Shown here one piece after another: positions 1 through 8,426 of a DNA stretch of 64,000 bases. Location: assembly GCF_023554555.1 (NCBI RefSeq), contig NZ_JAMJWC010000004.1, forward strand, positions 98,783 through 162,782, given 5' to 3'. The notes beneath the pieces were generated by a model. The model was not told the origin of the DNA. It did not search any database and was given only the letters and a program-made list of their open reading frames with translations. Every line of letters begins with the position of its first letter. Positions within the stretch are counted from its first letter, which is position 1. The position numbers and the translations under genes are program-made. Source of the DNA: Sphingobacterium sp. lm-10. GTDB taxonomy: Bacteria; Bacteroidota; Bacteroidia; Sphingobacteriales; Sphingobacteriaceae.

Positions 1-1
1 T

Positions 2-148
2 TCCTTTTTCCGCTTGGTATGGATCTTATTAATAGGCGTGTTCTTTTTTAAGGAGAGTTTCTATCTTCTTTCCATGTTTGGTGCTGTTTTAATTTTGATA
101 GCAAACTTGTCTATTGTATTTCGCAGTTCTAAGCAGACGAGTCATTAA
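2..148 (+). CDS. EamA/DMT-family transporter, C-terminal fragment
   Basis: The window opens inside a reading frame encoding the last 48 residues of a membrane protein. The residues form two hydrophobic stretches (LVWILLIGVFFF and FGAVLILIANLSIVF) joined by KESFYLLS, then a short basic tail. Two closely spaced helices with a charged turn (typically G/KE) match the last two helices of EamA-type drug/metabolite exporters. The substrate cannot be told. The start lies outside the window. The family call rests only on hydropathy and the turn motif. Confidence 0.5.
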   Translation, partial: SFFRLVWILLIGVFFFKESFYLLSMFGAVLILIANLSIVFRSSKQTSH

Positions 149-250
149 GCAGGCATTTGTATAACCTATTTCAGCATAAGTAACTCAGTTTATAAACACC
201 GATCAAGACCAAGCTATCTTTTGAAAGTAAGAATACGGATTACACACAAC

Positions 251-307
251 AATTATTGTCAAAAACCCTCTGTATGATTATTATACAGAGGGTTTTTGAC
301 AATAATT
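251..307. terminator. Long perfect inverted repeat, probable bidirectional terminator
   Basis: A 25-bp perfect inverted repeat with a 7-nt loop (GATTATT). Its core is AAAAACCCTCTGTA, so both strands end in a T-rich tract. It lies between the rightward transporter fragment and the end of the leftward acyl-CoA dehydrogenase gene, so it can terminate both. The interval 149-250 shows nothing else. Confidence 0.8.
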
Positions 308-322
308 AAAAGGTTGCTTAAA

Positions 323-2107
323 CTAGAAAGCGTACTTATTATCGTCTATCAATTTGCGTGCAATACGTTGGCGAGCTTCCTTCATGTTAAACGGCTCTGC
401 TTTGGTAAAGCGCTTCAATCCGACCAACATCATACGTAGCTCATCGCCTTCACCGAATGAGTTCAATGCTTCTTTACCAGCGACCGCCACCTTATCCAAT
501 ACCGAATGAAGGTATACGCGTGCCATATCGTATGGTAATGCGGCAGCTTCTGCCCCTTTGGTATGGTGGATTTTCTCCACCCGTAACAATACAGACTCCG
601 CTACATAGACGTATCCGATAATGTCCGCGATGTTCATTAAAATTTCCTGCTCTTTTGACAAAGACATCATCAGTTTTTGTACCGCAGCTCCCGCCACCAA
701 TAGGCCTGCTTTTTTCAGGTTAGCGATGATTTTCTTCTCTGCTGCAAATGGTGTCGTGTCTTCTTCTCCGAAGTCTGGGATTGCCATCAATTCGTTGGCA
801 ACCGCGGTAGCTGGTCCCATCAAATCGATTTCGCCCTTCATAGCGCGTTTCAAAAGCATATCTACAACCAGTAGGCGATTCACCTCATTGGTCCCCTCAA
901 AAATCCGGTTGATCCTGGCATCGCGGTAGGCTCTTTCCATTGGTGCATCTGCCGAATAGCCCATACCACCATAGATCTGTACGCCTTCGTCTACAACATA
1001 GTCGAGCATCTCCGAACACCACACTTTAATGATAGCACACTCGATAGCAAACTGCTCTACTGATTTCAATTTAGCCTTTGCTTCATCCATGCCATCGGCA
1101 ATCAATGCATCGTAAGCATCATCAATGTTTTGTCCAGCGCGGTATGCAGCACTCTCATTGGCATATAGCCGCGTGGCCATTTCTGCCAATTTGTAGCGAA
1201 TAGCACCAAACTTAGAGATCGGCAGATTGAACTGTACACGTTCGTTCGCATAGCGAATAGACGCATTAATAATGGAGCGCGACGAACCAATTGTTGCAGC
1301 ACCCAATTTAATACGGCCAATATTCAGAATGTTTACCGCAATCTTAAACCCATTCTCCCGATCGGAAAGCATATTTTCAACCGGCACGGCACAATCATTG
1401 AAAAACACTTGTCGTGTAGAAGATCCTTTAATACCCAACTTATGCTCTTCGGGATTCATCGTGATGCCGCCGAATTCACGTTCCACAATAAAGGCTGTTA
1501 GGTTTTTATCGTCGTCCACCTTGGCAAAAACAATAAAGACATCTGCAAAACCACCATTGGTAATCCACATCTTCTGCCCATTCAGGATATAGTGTGTGCC
1601 TTCTGGGTTTAATTTCGCAGATGTGCGTCCAGAATTAGCATCCGAACCAGAGTTTGGCTCTGTGAGGCAATAGGCAGCTTTCCATTCTCCGGTGGTCAAT
1701 TTAGGAATGTATTTATCCTTTTGCGCATCATTACCATAGTACAGAATGGGCAAAGTACCAATACCAGTATGAGCAGAGAGTGCTACGGCAAAGCTATGGC
1801 CTCCACCAACCGCATCGGTTACTAACATGGAGGTATTGAAGTTTTTGCCAAATCCACCGTATTGTTCTGGAATAGATACACCAAGCATACCTAATTCTCC
1901 GGCCTTGTCTAGTAGCCCTTGCATTAGCCCCTCTTCTTGCTTATCGATACGATCCAGATTGTTCAAGACTTCTGCATCCAGGAAGTCCAAACAAGTCTGG
2001 CGGATCATTTTTGCTTCTTCATCAAATTCTTCCGGGATAAAAACATCTTGATAAGATGTTTCACGGATCACGAATTCTCCGCCCTTTATTGCTTTATTAT
2101 TGCTCAT
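323..2107 (-). CDS. Acyl-CoA dehydrogenase (VLCAD-like, long form)
   Basis: An FAD-dependent enzyme that oxidises acyl-CoA to trans-2-enoyl-CoA, the first step of beta-oxidation. The N-terminal and middle domains carry the signature YCLTEPNSGSD (residues 146-156). The likely catalytic base is E404 in RIFEGTNE, the position used by VLCAD-type enzymes. At 594 residues it is about 200 longer than short/medium-chain enzymes. The extra C-terminal helical domain, roughly 430-594, is typical of VLCAD/ACAD9-like proteins, so longer-chain substrates are likely (inference). It is the last gene of a leftward operon, 27 nt after the thiolase, and ends before a strong hairpin. The electron acceptor (ETF) is not encoded here. 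Confidence 0.93.
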   Translation of the reverse strand: MSNNKAIKGGEFVIRETSYQDVFIPEEFDEEAKMIRQTCLDFLDAEVLNNLDRIDKQEEGLMQGLLDKAGELGMLGVSIPEQYGGFGKNFNTSMLVTDAVGGGHSFAVALSAHTGIGTLPILYYGNDAQKDKYIPKLTTGEWKAAYCLTEPNSGSDANSGRTSAKLNPEGTHYILNGQKMWITNGGFADVFIVFAKVDDDKNLTAFIVEREFGGITMNPEEHKLGIKGSSTRQVFFNDCAVPVENMLSDRENGFKIAVNILNIGRIKLGAATIGSSRSIINASIRYANERVQFNLPISKFGAIRYKLAEMATRLYANESAAYRAGQNIDDAYDALIADGMDEAKAKLKSVEQFAIECAIIKVWCSEMLDYVVDEGVQIYGGMGYSADAPMERAYRDARINRIFEGTNEVNRLLVVDMLLKRAMKGEIDLMGPATAVANELMAIPDFGEEDTTPFAAEKKIIANLKKAGLLVAGAAVQKLMMSLSKEQEILMNIADIIGYVYVAESVLLRVEKIHHTKGAEAAALPYDMARVYLHSVLDKVAVAGKEALNSFGEGDELRMMLVGLKRFTKAEPFNMKEARQRIARKLIDDNKYAF

Positions 2108-2134
2108 AGATTTATAATTTACCTTTGGAACTTA

Positions 2135-3310
2135 TTAGGATAGCATTTCAAATATACCGGCAGCTCCTTGCCCCGAACCCACACACATCGTAACCATGCC
2201 ATATTTATTTTGACGACGCTTCATTTCATGCAATACCTGCACGGTAAGCTTTGCTCCGGTACATCCGAGTGGATGTCCAAGTGCGATGGCACCTCCATTT
2301 ACGTTAAGTTTGCTGGTATCCAAACCTAGTTCACGGATGATCGCCAAAGACTGAGAAGAAAAAGCTTCGTTGAGCTCAATTAGGTCGATATCGTCTTGTT
2401 TTAAACCAGCCATTTTCAACGCTTTCGGAATTGCCTCAATGGGACCAATTCCCATGATGCGCGGTGGAACTCCGGCTACGCCGTAGCTTACCATTCTTGC
2501 AATAGGTGCCACATTCAGCTCTTTTAGCTTCGCTTCAGAGACGACTAATACAAAGGCAGCACCATCTGAAGTTTGGGAAGAATTTCCTGCCGTCACGACG
2601 CCATCGGCTGCAAATACTGGCTTCAACTTATTCAACACCTCTAAAGAGGTATCTGCACGCGGGCCTTCATCGGTATCAACCACGTAATCCCGTGAAGCGA
2701 TTTTATCGTCTTTCACGTAATTCTCCGTCACTTTAATAGGCACAATGCCATCTTTTAAATGACCGTTCTTGATCGCAGCTACTGCCTTCTGATGCGATTC
2801 CAGCGCAAAGACATCCTGATCTTCACGAGAAACCTTATATTCTTTGGCAACTGCTTCCGCAGTTAATCCCATACCCCAGTACCAATCTGGGTTTTCTTTC
2901 GCGACCTTGGGGTTTGGCACCAGTTTCCATCCGCCGAATGGCATACCAGACATGACCTCGACGCCTCCGGCAATAATACAATCGGCCATGCCAGATTTAA
3001 TTTTGGCGACCGCTGTAGCAATCGTATCCAAGCCCGATGCACAATATCTGTTTACGGTAACTCCAGGGACTTTATCTGTGTTTAATCCCATTAGAGAAAT
3101 CATCCGCCCAATGTTGAGTCCTTGCTCGGCTTCAGGTGTTGCATTACCCACAATCACATCGTCAATTTGCTCCACATCCAAATTAGGAATGGTAGACACC
3201 ATGTGTTGGATTACTTCGCTAGCCAATTCGTCTGCGCGCATAAAACGGAATACGCCTCTCGGCGCTTTACCTACTGCGGTACGATACCCTGCTATAATAT
3301 ATGCTTCCAT
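2135..3310 (-). CDS. Acetyl-CoA C-acyltransferase (thiolase)
   Basis: A thiolase that cleaves 3-ketoacyl-CoA with CoA, the last step of beta-oxidation. The catalytic residues are in place: nucleophile C90 in NRYCASG, H346 in GGAIALGHPLGCTGAK, and C376 in MVTMCVGSGQG. The length (391 aa) is normal for a degradative FadA-type thiolase. Its neighbours (acyl-CoA dehydrogenase downstream; fused dehydrogenase/hydratase upstream) favour a fatty-acid role over acetoacetyl-CoA synthesis. A 69-bp tandem duplication lies directly upstream of its start codon and separates it from the four-helix-bundle gene. Confidence 0.93.
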   Translation of the reverse strand: MEAYIIAGYRTAVGKAPRGVFRFMRADELASEVIQHMVSTIPNLDVEQIDDVIVGNATPEAEQGLNIGRMISLMGLNTDKVPGVTVNRYCASGLDTIATAVAKIKSGMADCIIAGGVEVMSGMPFGGWKLVPNPKVAKENPDWYWGMGLTAEAVAKEYKVSREDQDVFALESHQKAVAAIKNGHLKDGIVPIKVTENYVKDDKIASRDYVVDTDEGPRADTSLEVLNKLKPVFAADGVVTAGNSSQTSDGAAFVLVVSEAKLKELNVAPIARMVSYGVAGVPPRIMGIGPIEAIPKALKMAGLKQDDIDLIELNEAFSSQSLAIIRELGLDTSKLNVNGGAIALGHPLGCTGAKLTVQVLHEMKRRQNKYGMVTMCVGSGQGAAGIFEMLS

Positions 3311-3311
3311 G

Positions 3312-3449
3312 TTTTTTAGATTTGTGATGTGCGTATTGAGTAGTGAGATAGAAAGTTCGCTGAATCAATGAGCACCTCTATTTTTTAGATTTGTGATGTG
3401 CGTATCGAGTTGTGAGATAGATAGTCCACTAAATCGATGAGCACCTCTG
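3312..3449. repeat. Tandem 69-bp direct repeat upstream of the thiolase
   Basis: Two consecutive 69-bp copies. Each starts TTTTTTAGATTTGTGATGTG and ends GAGCACCTCT, with a handful of substitutions between them. A third partial start (GTTTTTATTT) follows. The array fills the gap between the thiolase start and the end of the four-helix-bundle gene, so one unit would be part of the thiolase leader. The shared piece TTTAGATTTrTkATGTGCGT also occurs upstream of the next fad gene (6330-6350). Confidence 0.9.
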
Positions 3450-3456
3450 TTTTTAT

Positions 3457-3816
3457 TTATCCATTTTTTGCTTTCAATGTCTGCTGCAGTTTGTAGTACA
3501 TTTTTTGAATTTCATCAATTTTGTCTAATATTCCGTCCAATTCTAGCGCACATAGATTGAGGCTTTTCGCGATCATCAGTTGCGTTTGCAACTCATAGGC
3601 CGAACCATTGGCTATGCCCAAAAAATGAATAAATTCTCCATTTGTGTTTCGCCCTGCTCCCTCGGCAATATTGGAGGGTATAGAGACGCATGATCTGCGG
3701 ATTTGCGAAGTCAAACCGAATCGCTCATCCGCTGGAAACTGCGAGGATATTTCGTAAACCGAAACACACAAGTCCAAGGCTTTATGCCATATTTTCAAGT
3801 CCTGAATTTTATGCAT
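3457..3816 (-). CDS. Four-helix-bundle protein (23S rRNA intervening-sequence family)
   Basis: A 119-residue helical protein of the four helix bundle/S23 family, recognised by the start DLKIWHKALDLCVSVYEI, the middle RSCVSIPSNIAEGAGR (residues 41-56) and EFIHFLGIANGSAYELQTQL. The family was first noticed in intervening sequences of 23S rRNA genes and is common as isolated chromosomal genes in Bacteroidota. Its function is not settled. Members form pentameric bundles and are suspected of binding nucleic acid. Here it sits inside a beta-oxidation operon with no evident link to fatty-acid metabolism, beside a tandem repeat, which suggests it was inserted there. Confidence 0.88.
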   Translation of the reverse strand: MHKIQDLKIWHKALDLCVSVYEISSQFPADERFGLTSQIRRSCVSIPSNIAEGAGRNTNGEFIHFLGIANGSAYELQTQLMIAKSLNLCALELDGILDKIDEIQKMYYKLQQTLKAKNG

Positions 3817-3892
3817 TTATTTTTTGTTTTCGATAAACAAGATTACTGAAGATCCCTCTCTTATCTCAATACGCTGATCGCTCTACTTCAAT

Positions 3893-6319
3893 CTAATTCC
3901 TCAACGGCTTCCCTTTGGTCAACATATGCTGTATACGTTCCAAGGTCTTTCGCTCTCCACATAGTTCCAAGAAAGCTTTACGCTCTAAATCCAACAAATA
4001 TTGCTCAGAAACCTCTGTTGGCGCCGATAGATCACCTCCACACATTACCCAGCCCAGCTTTTCGGAGATTTTTTTGTCGTGCTCCGATATGTAATTTCCG
4101 GCATGCATCGAAGCTGCTCCGGCGTATACTACGCCCAGTCCTTGTTTTCCCAGCACTTTAATATCCTTGCGCGGTGCCGGTTGCAGGTATCCTTCGTTCG
4201 CCAGTTCCAGCGCTTTTGCTTTGGCATCGGCCAATAGGCGTTTGCGATTCATCGTGATGGCGTATTTCCCTTGCTGCAAATAGCCCAACTCGTAGGCCTC
4301 TACAGCAGAGGTTGACACCTTCGCCTGCCCGACCGTCAGAAAGCGATCTTTCAACGTGTTTTGCACGATCTGATCATCTTTGAATTCGTCCGAAGCGCGT
4401 AGCGCAAACTCTTTGGAGCCACCTCCACCTGGGATCACTCCAACGCCGAATTCTACCAAGCCCATGTAGGTTTCGGCATGAAGTTGTACAAAATCGGCAT
4501 GCATGGAGAACTCACAGCCTCCACCCAGTGTAAGCTGAAATGGGGCCACCACCACTGGAATCGACGAATAACGGAGGCGCATGGCTGTATTTTGGAACAT
4601 ACGCACCGCCATATTCAGCTCATCGTAATCCTGCTCTACCGCCATCATGAAGATCATACCGATATTGGCACCGGCAGAGAAGTTTTTACCCTCATTGGTG
4701 ATAACGAGGCCACGGTACTCTTGCTCTGCCAAGTCGATCGCTTTATTGACCCCCTGAATAACATCGCCGCCGATAGTATTCATCTTTGTATGAAACTCAC
4801 AGTTGATAATGCCATCGCCGAGATCCGTAATCGTAACGCCAGAGTTCTTCCAGATCGTTTGTTTATCACGAATATTATCCAATACGATTAAATCCTCGGC
4901 TCCCGGTATGGGTTGATACGATTTGGATGCAATGTCATAGAAATTTTTGACGCCATCAATGACCTTGTAAAAGTGTTCATTGCCACCGTCCAGCATTTCG
5001 TGAACCCAAGAAGCCACCTCGCCCGACTGACCAGGCAACCGCTTCTCTTCGCTCTTAATCTTTTCAATGGTTTCGCGTACGCCTAATGCATCCCACACTT
5101 CGAATGGCCCCAACTCCCAGCCAAATCCGGCACGCATGGCATCGTCGATACGGTAGAAATCGTCTGTAATCTCTGGTACGCGATTGGACACGTATTCAAA
5201 TAAAGGATAATGCATTGCGCGGAATAATTGAGCCGCCTTATCAGTACCTTGCTCGTAAACCTTCATCCTTTTGCGGATGTCCTCTACGGGCTTGGTCGCT
5301 TCCAGTGTGCTGGATTTTACCTTTTGTTGTTCGCCGTATTCTAGTGTTTTCAGATTTAAGGATAATATGTTCGAATTTCCTTTATCGTCTTTTACCTTTT
5401 TATAGAAACCTTGTTTTGTCTTCTCTCCAAGCCATTTTTTCTCGGTCATCTGGCTGATATAGGAAGGCAATTCAAATACACCTTTGGCTTCATCATTCGG
5501 TGCATTTTCGGTTAGCCCATTCGCTACATTTACTAAAGTATCCAAACCCACTACGTCGGCAGTGCGGAATGTCGCCGATTTTGGATGACCCATCGCAGGG
5601 CCTGTAAATTTGTCTACTTCTTCTACAGTAAGCTCCAGCGGGTCGACCAGATGCGTTAGTGCCAGCATAGAATACACCCCGATACGATTACCAATAAAAG
5701 CAGGCGTATCTTTACATAATACGACGGTCTTACCCAATAGCTTGTCGCCAAAGTAGGTTAAGAAATCGATCACTGCAGGATCGGTATGTTTTGTAGGAAT
5801 GATTTCGAAAAGTTCCAGATAACGCGGTGGATTAAAGAAATGCGTACCACAAAAATTCTTTTTGAAATCATCGCTACGCCCTTCTGCCATCAAATTAATC
5901 GGAATTCCAGACGTATTGGAGGTAACTAATGTCCCTTCTTTACGGTGCTTCTCTACTTGATCGAATACCGATTTTTTGATGTCCAACCGTTCTACCACCA
6001 CCTCAATTACCCAATCGTAGTGGGCAATATCTTTCATGTTGTCGTCGAAGTTTCCGGTTTTGATGCGGTTGGCATACCGCTTACTGTATATGGGAGAAGG
6101 ATTTGTTTTGAGAGCCGTATCTAAGGACGTGTTCACAATTCGATTGCGTACCGCTTTGCTTTCCAGGTTTAGTCCTTTCGACTCTTCCTGAGGCAGAAGC
6201 TCTTTTGGAACAATATCCAGTAAGAGCACTTCTACACCAATATTTGCAAAGTGGCATGCGATCCGCGAGCCCATTACGCCCGAACCTAACACGGCTACCT
6301 TTTTGATATTTCTTTTCAT
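3893..6319 (-). CDS. Fused 3-hydroxyacyl-CoA dehydrogenase / enoyl-CoA hydratase (FadN/FadB-like)
   Basis: A bifunctional beta-oxidation enzyme of 808 residues. The N-terminal half is an NAD-binding 3-hydroxyacyl-CoA dehydrogenase with GSGVMG at residues 12-17 and the catalytic-region motif FFNPPRYLELFE. The C-terminal part is a crotonase domain with the oxyanion-hole segment NFSAGANIGM, then LGGGCEFSMHAD and VEFGVGVIPGGGG, which contribute the catalytic glutamates. This order (dehydrogenase first, hydratase last) is the reverse of E. coli FadB and matches Bacillus FadN-type proteins. It follows the MarR gene by 54 nt and probably shares its promoter. It makes the substrate for the thiolase encoded downstream. 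Confidence 0.93.
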   Translation of the reverse strand: MKRNIKKVAVLGSGVMGSRIACHFANIGVEVLLLDIVPKELLPQEESKGLNLESKAVRNRIVNTSLDTALKTNPSPIYSKRYANRIKTGNFDDNMKDIAHYDWVIEVVVERLDIKKSVFDQVEKHRKEGTLVTSNTSGIPINLMAEGRSDDFKKNFCGTHFFNPPRYLELFEIIPTKHTDPAVIDFLTYFGDKLLGKTVVLCKDTPAFIGNRIGVYSMLALTHLVDPLELTVEEVDKFTGPAMGHPKSATFRTADVVGLDTLVNVANGLTENAPNDEAKGVFELPSYISQMTEKKWLGEKTKQGFYKKVKDDKGNSNILSLNLKTLEYGEQQKVKSSTLEATKPVEDIRKRMKVYEQGTDKAAQLFRAMHYPLFEYVSNRVPEITDDFYRIDDAMRAGFGWELGPFEVWDALGVRETIEKIKSEEKRLPGQSGEVASWVHEMLDGGNEHFYKVIDGVKNFYDIASKSYQPIPGAEDLIVLDNIRDKQTIWKNSGVTITDLGDGIINCEFHTKMNTIGGDVIQGVNKAIDLAEQEYRGLVITNEGKNFSAGANIGMIFMMAVEQDYDELNMAVRMFQNTAMRLRYSSIPVVVAPFQLTLGGGCEFSMHADFVQLHAETYMGLVEFGVGVIPGGGGSKEFALRASDEFKDDQIVQNTLKDRFLTVGQAKVSTSAVEAYELGYLQQGKYAITMNRKRLLADAKAKALELANEGYLQPAPRKDIKVLGKQGLGVVYAGAASMHAGNYISEHDKKISEKLGWVMCGGDLSAPTEVSEQYLLDLERKAFLELCGERKTLERIQHMLTKGKPLRN

Positions 6320-6373
6320 ACCATCTTATTTTAGATTTATTATGTGCGTGCTACCGACGGTCGCCGGCAGACG

Positions 6374-6829
6374 CTAAACTTCTACTGTTGATTTCTCTGT
6401 ATTTGGATCATATTTCGAAACGAGGTCATTGATCTTCGACAAGGTTTTTATCAGTTGCGCTCGATCCTTAGCGGAAAGCTCATCGTCCAAAAAATTGTTA
6501 AAATCGCGCACCACATTTTTGGCTATGTTTCTTTTCTCCACACCCAATTCGGTGAGGTACACCTTGACAGATCTTTTATCCGTCGTGCTGGCTTCCCTAT
6601 AAATAAAGCCTAAAGACTCCAAATTGTTTAGCACGCGCGATAAGCTCGTTGTCTTTACTCCTGTGGAGTTCGCGATGTGCGATACGGGTGTACCATCCCG
6701 ATGAATATTAATCAAGATATAACCGGCAGCCTGCGTGAATCCATGTTGAGCAGCAATTTGGTTATATTTATTAGCCAAATTTTGCCAGCAGGCCTTCAAA
6801 AAATAATCTATTGTGTTACTTTGACTCAT
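6374..6829 (-). CDS. MarR-family transcriptional regulator
   Basis: A 151-residue winged-helix protein. The segment TPVSHIANSTGVKTTSLSRVLNNLESLGFIYRE is the recognition-helix region, followed by the wing with TDKRSVKVYLTELG. It is the first gene of the leftward fad operon. MarR proteins at this position usually repress beta-oxidation genes and are released by acyl-CoA or fatty acids; that effector is inferred from context only. Two short dyads overlap its predicted promoter, consistent with autoregulation. The start ATG is supported by that promoter and by a normal MarR length. Confidence 0.9.
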   Translation of the reverse strand: MSQSNTIDYFLKACWQNLANKYNQIAAQHGFTQAAGYILINIHRDGTPVSHIANSTGVKTTSLSRVLNNLESLGFIYREASTTDKRSVKVYLTELGVEKRNIAKNVVRDFNNFLDDELSAKDRAQLIKTLSKINDLVSKYDPNTEKSTVEV

Positions 6830-6849
6830 AATTAATTGCCTCTAATTGC

Positions 6850-6893
6850 TATGCCAGCATATCAAATTTAACAGATGTTTGGCACAATCCAAA
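6850..6893 (-). promoter_or_regulatory. Promoter of the marR-fad operon with two candidate operator dyads
   Basis: Read leftward: a -33 TTTG (complement of 6890-6893), 19 nt, then a -7 box TAAATTTG (complement of 6863-6870), a near-exact match to the Bacteroidota TTTG-N19-TAnnTTTG promoter. The dyad TTTGG-N6-CCAAA (6878-6893) covers the -33 region. The dyad TATGC-CA-GCATA (6850-6861) lies at the expected start of transcription. Either could bind the MarR protein encoded just downstream; which one does is not decidable from sequence. Confidence 0.65.
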
Positions 6894-6977
6894 ACTTTTG
6901 ACAGCTTATTTGTAAAAAATCGCACTACGCAATACGGGTAATATCATTTAACTTTGCTTATCATAAAAATATGTCGC

Positions 6978-7940
6978 ATGGCAGAAATAAACATACCTAG
7001 ACTAGATTTGTTGCAGTACACCGAAGGGGATGATGCGCAACGCAAACAGTTTTCGCAAGATATTGGTAAGGCATTTAACGAAACAGGATTCGTTACGATC
7101 GCTAACCATGGATTGAGCCAATCGTTGATTGACGAGCTTTATCAAGTGGTAAAAGACTTTTTTGACCTGCCAGAAGACGTGAAAAACGCTTATCAATTCC
7201 CGGAATTGGCTGGACAGCGAGGCTACACTTCTAAAGGCAAAGAAAAAGCGAAGGATGCTAACACGCCTGACCTGAAGGAATTCTGGCAACGCGGACAAAC
7301 CATTGTAGGTGAAGAATATTCAAAAGCAGACTTTCCTGATAATATTATCGTATCGGAATTGCCTCGTTTCAACGAAATCACGGCAGAGGTTTACAAACGA
7401 CTGGAAGATGCTGGTAGAAACATCCTGCAAGCCATTGCGATATATCTAAACCTAGAAGAAGACTATTTTGAATCTTTTGTGATTAATGGAAATTCCATTC
7501 TTCGCGCAATACACTACTTCCCTATCGAAAATCCGGATGCCATCTCAGCGGATGCGGTACGCGCCGGAGCACATGAAGACATCAACCTTATTACCTTATT
7601 AATTGGTGCGAGTGCGGATGGCCTAGAGGTGCTTACGAAAGACAATGAGTGGTTTCCAATCAAAGCTAAAGGAGAAGATATTGTCGTGAATGTGGGCGAT
7701 ATGCTACAACGCCTGACGAACAATAAACTGAAGTCGACTACCCACCGTGTGGTCAACCCGCCTCGCGAGCTGATGAAAACATCGCGGTATTCCGTTCCAT
7801 TTTTCTTACATCCAAAATCGAGCATGAGCTTGGCCAGTCTGGATACTACCATCTCGGACGAATATCCAAAATTGTATGAAGACTATACCGCTGGACAATA
7901 CCTGGATGAAAGACTTCGGGAAATTGGCTTGAAAATGTAA
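6978..7940 (+). CDS. 2-oxoglutarate/Fe(II) or isopenicillin-N-synthase-like oxygenase
   Basis: A non-heme iron dioxygenase-fold protein of 320 residues. The iron triad is H199-x-D201 (GAHEDIN) and H256 (STTHRVVN). R270-x-S272 (SRYSVPF) is the usual co-substrate carboxylate anchor. The N-terminal segment with FVTIANHGLSQSLIDELY is the DIOX_N domain of the isopenicillin N synthase/flavanone-hydroxylase group. The substrate is unknown; homologues are common single genes in Bacteroidota. The ATG followed by GCAGAAATA is preferred over an upstream in-frame TTG, because a -7-like TAACTTTG at 6949-6956 would start transcription only after that TTG. It is divergent from the MarR operon. Confidence 0.87.
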   Translation: MAEINIPRLDLLQYTEGDDAQRKQFSQDIGKAFNETGFVTIANHGLSQSLIDELYQVVKDFFDLPEDVKNAYQFPELAGQRGYTSKGKEKAKDANTPDLKEFWQRGQTIVGEEYSKADFPDNIIVSELPRFNEITAEVYKRLEDAGRNILQAIAIYLNLEEDYFESFVINGNSILRAIHYFPIENPDAISADAVRAGAHEDINLITLLIGASADGLEVLTKDNEWFPIKAKGEDIVVNVGDMLQRLTNNKLKSTTHRVVNPPRELMKTSRYSVPFFLHPKSSMSLASLDTTISDEYPKLYEDYTAGQYLDERLREIGLKM

Positions 7941-8102
7941 CTCGTATTGAGCTTGCCCTCAAGCCGGGCGGGCTCTTCCTTTTTTTCCGAAAAAAAGATC
8001 AGCAAAAACCACGAAGTGATCAGCGAAGCTAAACTCGCCGCTGACCGTATTGGCACAACGTTCGTGCATCCTCGTACTATTGCCAATCCGCTGAGGCGGC
8101 AT

Positions 8103-8366
8103 TTAAAGAAGATGAAAAGTTGGTGCAGCGTCATAAATTTGTAAGATCGCTTCACCAACGTCCTTCAGGCTCGCGACGATGTTTCCCTTAAAAAGCTATT
8201 TAATACCTATCCACTCATGTCCTAGCGTTCTGGCTGCGGGCATCTGACCGAAAGTAAATCCGTTAAAAACAAAAATCTGATCGAGCGCAGTGAGTTCATT
8301 TTTGTTTAGGGTTTCTTTTGGGTAGATAGCAGTAAGGAATGCAGACTTGATTTTGCCAAACTTTTA
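8103..8366 (-). pseudogene. Decayed reading frame or dispersed repeat, leftward
   Basis: The 486-nt gap between the oxygenase and the YjbR-like gene holds no intact gene. Leftward there is an open frame of about 55 codons without a start codon, containing LTALDQIFVFNGFTFGQMPA and ARTLGHEWIGIK. It stops at TAG (8196-8198) and continues in the same frame as LFKGNIVASLKDVGEAILQI to a TAA at 8103-8105. The persistence of sensible sequence through an in-frame stop suggests a broken gene, or a copy of an intergenic repeat family. Short frames nearer 7950 (rightward HPRTIANPLRRHLKK) also lack support. I do not recognise a parent protein. Confidence 0.4.
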
Positions 8367-8379
8367 TCAAGAAAAGTTT
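8358..8379. repeat. Short inverted repeat at the edge of the decayed region
   Basis: AAACTTTT-ATCAAG-AAAAGTTT, an 8-bp perfect stem with a 6-nt loop, at one border of the decayed stretch. It may be a weak terminator or an end of a repeat unit. The stem is all A/T apart from one pair, so it would be weak. Confidence 0.4.
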
Positions 8380-8426
8380 GAGACCTTTCACATCTCAGAT
8401 GGAAACAAAATTATAAAATCGGGAGG

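Noticed and set aside
2053..2075. TGTTTCACGGATCA considered as a parS site
   Set aside because: Only one half matches TGTTTCACGTGAAACA, it is in coding sequence, and it lies 40 kb from parAB.
3312..3449. Two repeats of 69 bp considered as a CRISPR fragment
   Set aside because: Copies are adjacent without spacers and diverge along their length; no cas genes.
4478..4891. 137-codon frame opposite the fused fad enzyme gene
   Set aside because: Antisense to the crotonase domain; composition (His/Arg rich) is that of a shadow frame.
6878..6893. TTTGGCACAATCC resembling a -24 sigma-54 element
   Set aside because: No TTG/GC at the required 12-nt distance; the sequence is better explained as the -33 region and dyad of the leftward MarR promoter.
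7947..8144. 65-codon rightward frame after the oxygenase gene
   Set aside because: No start context and no conserved-looking sequence; treated as part of the decayed region.
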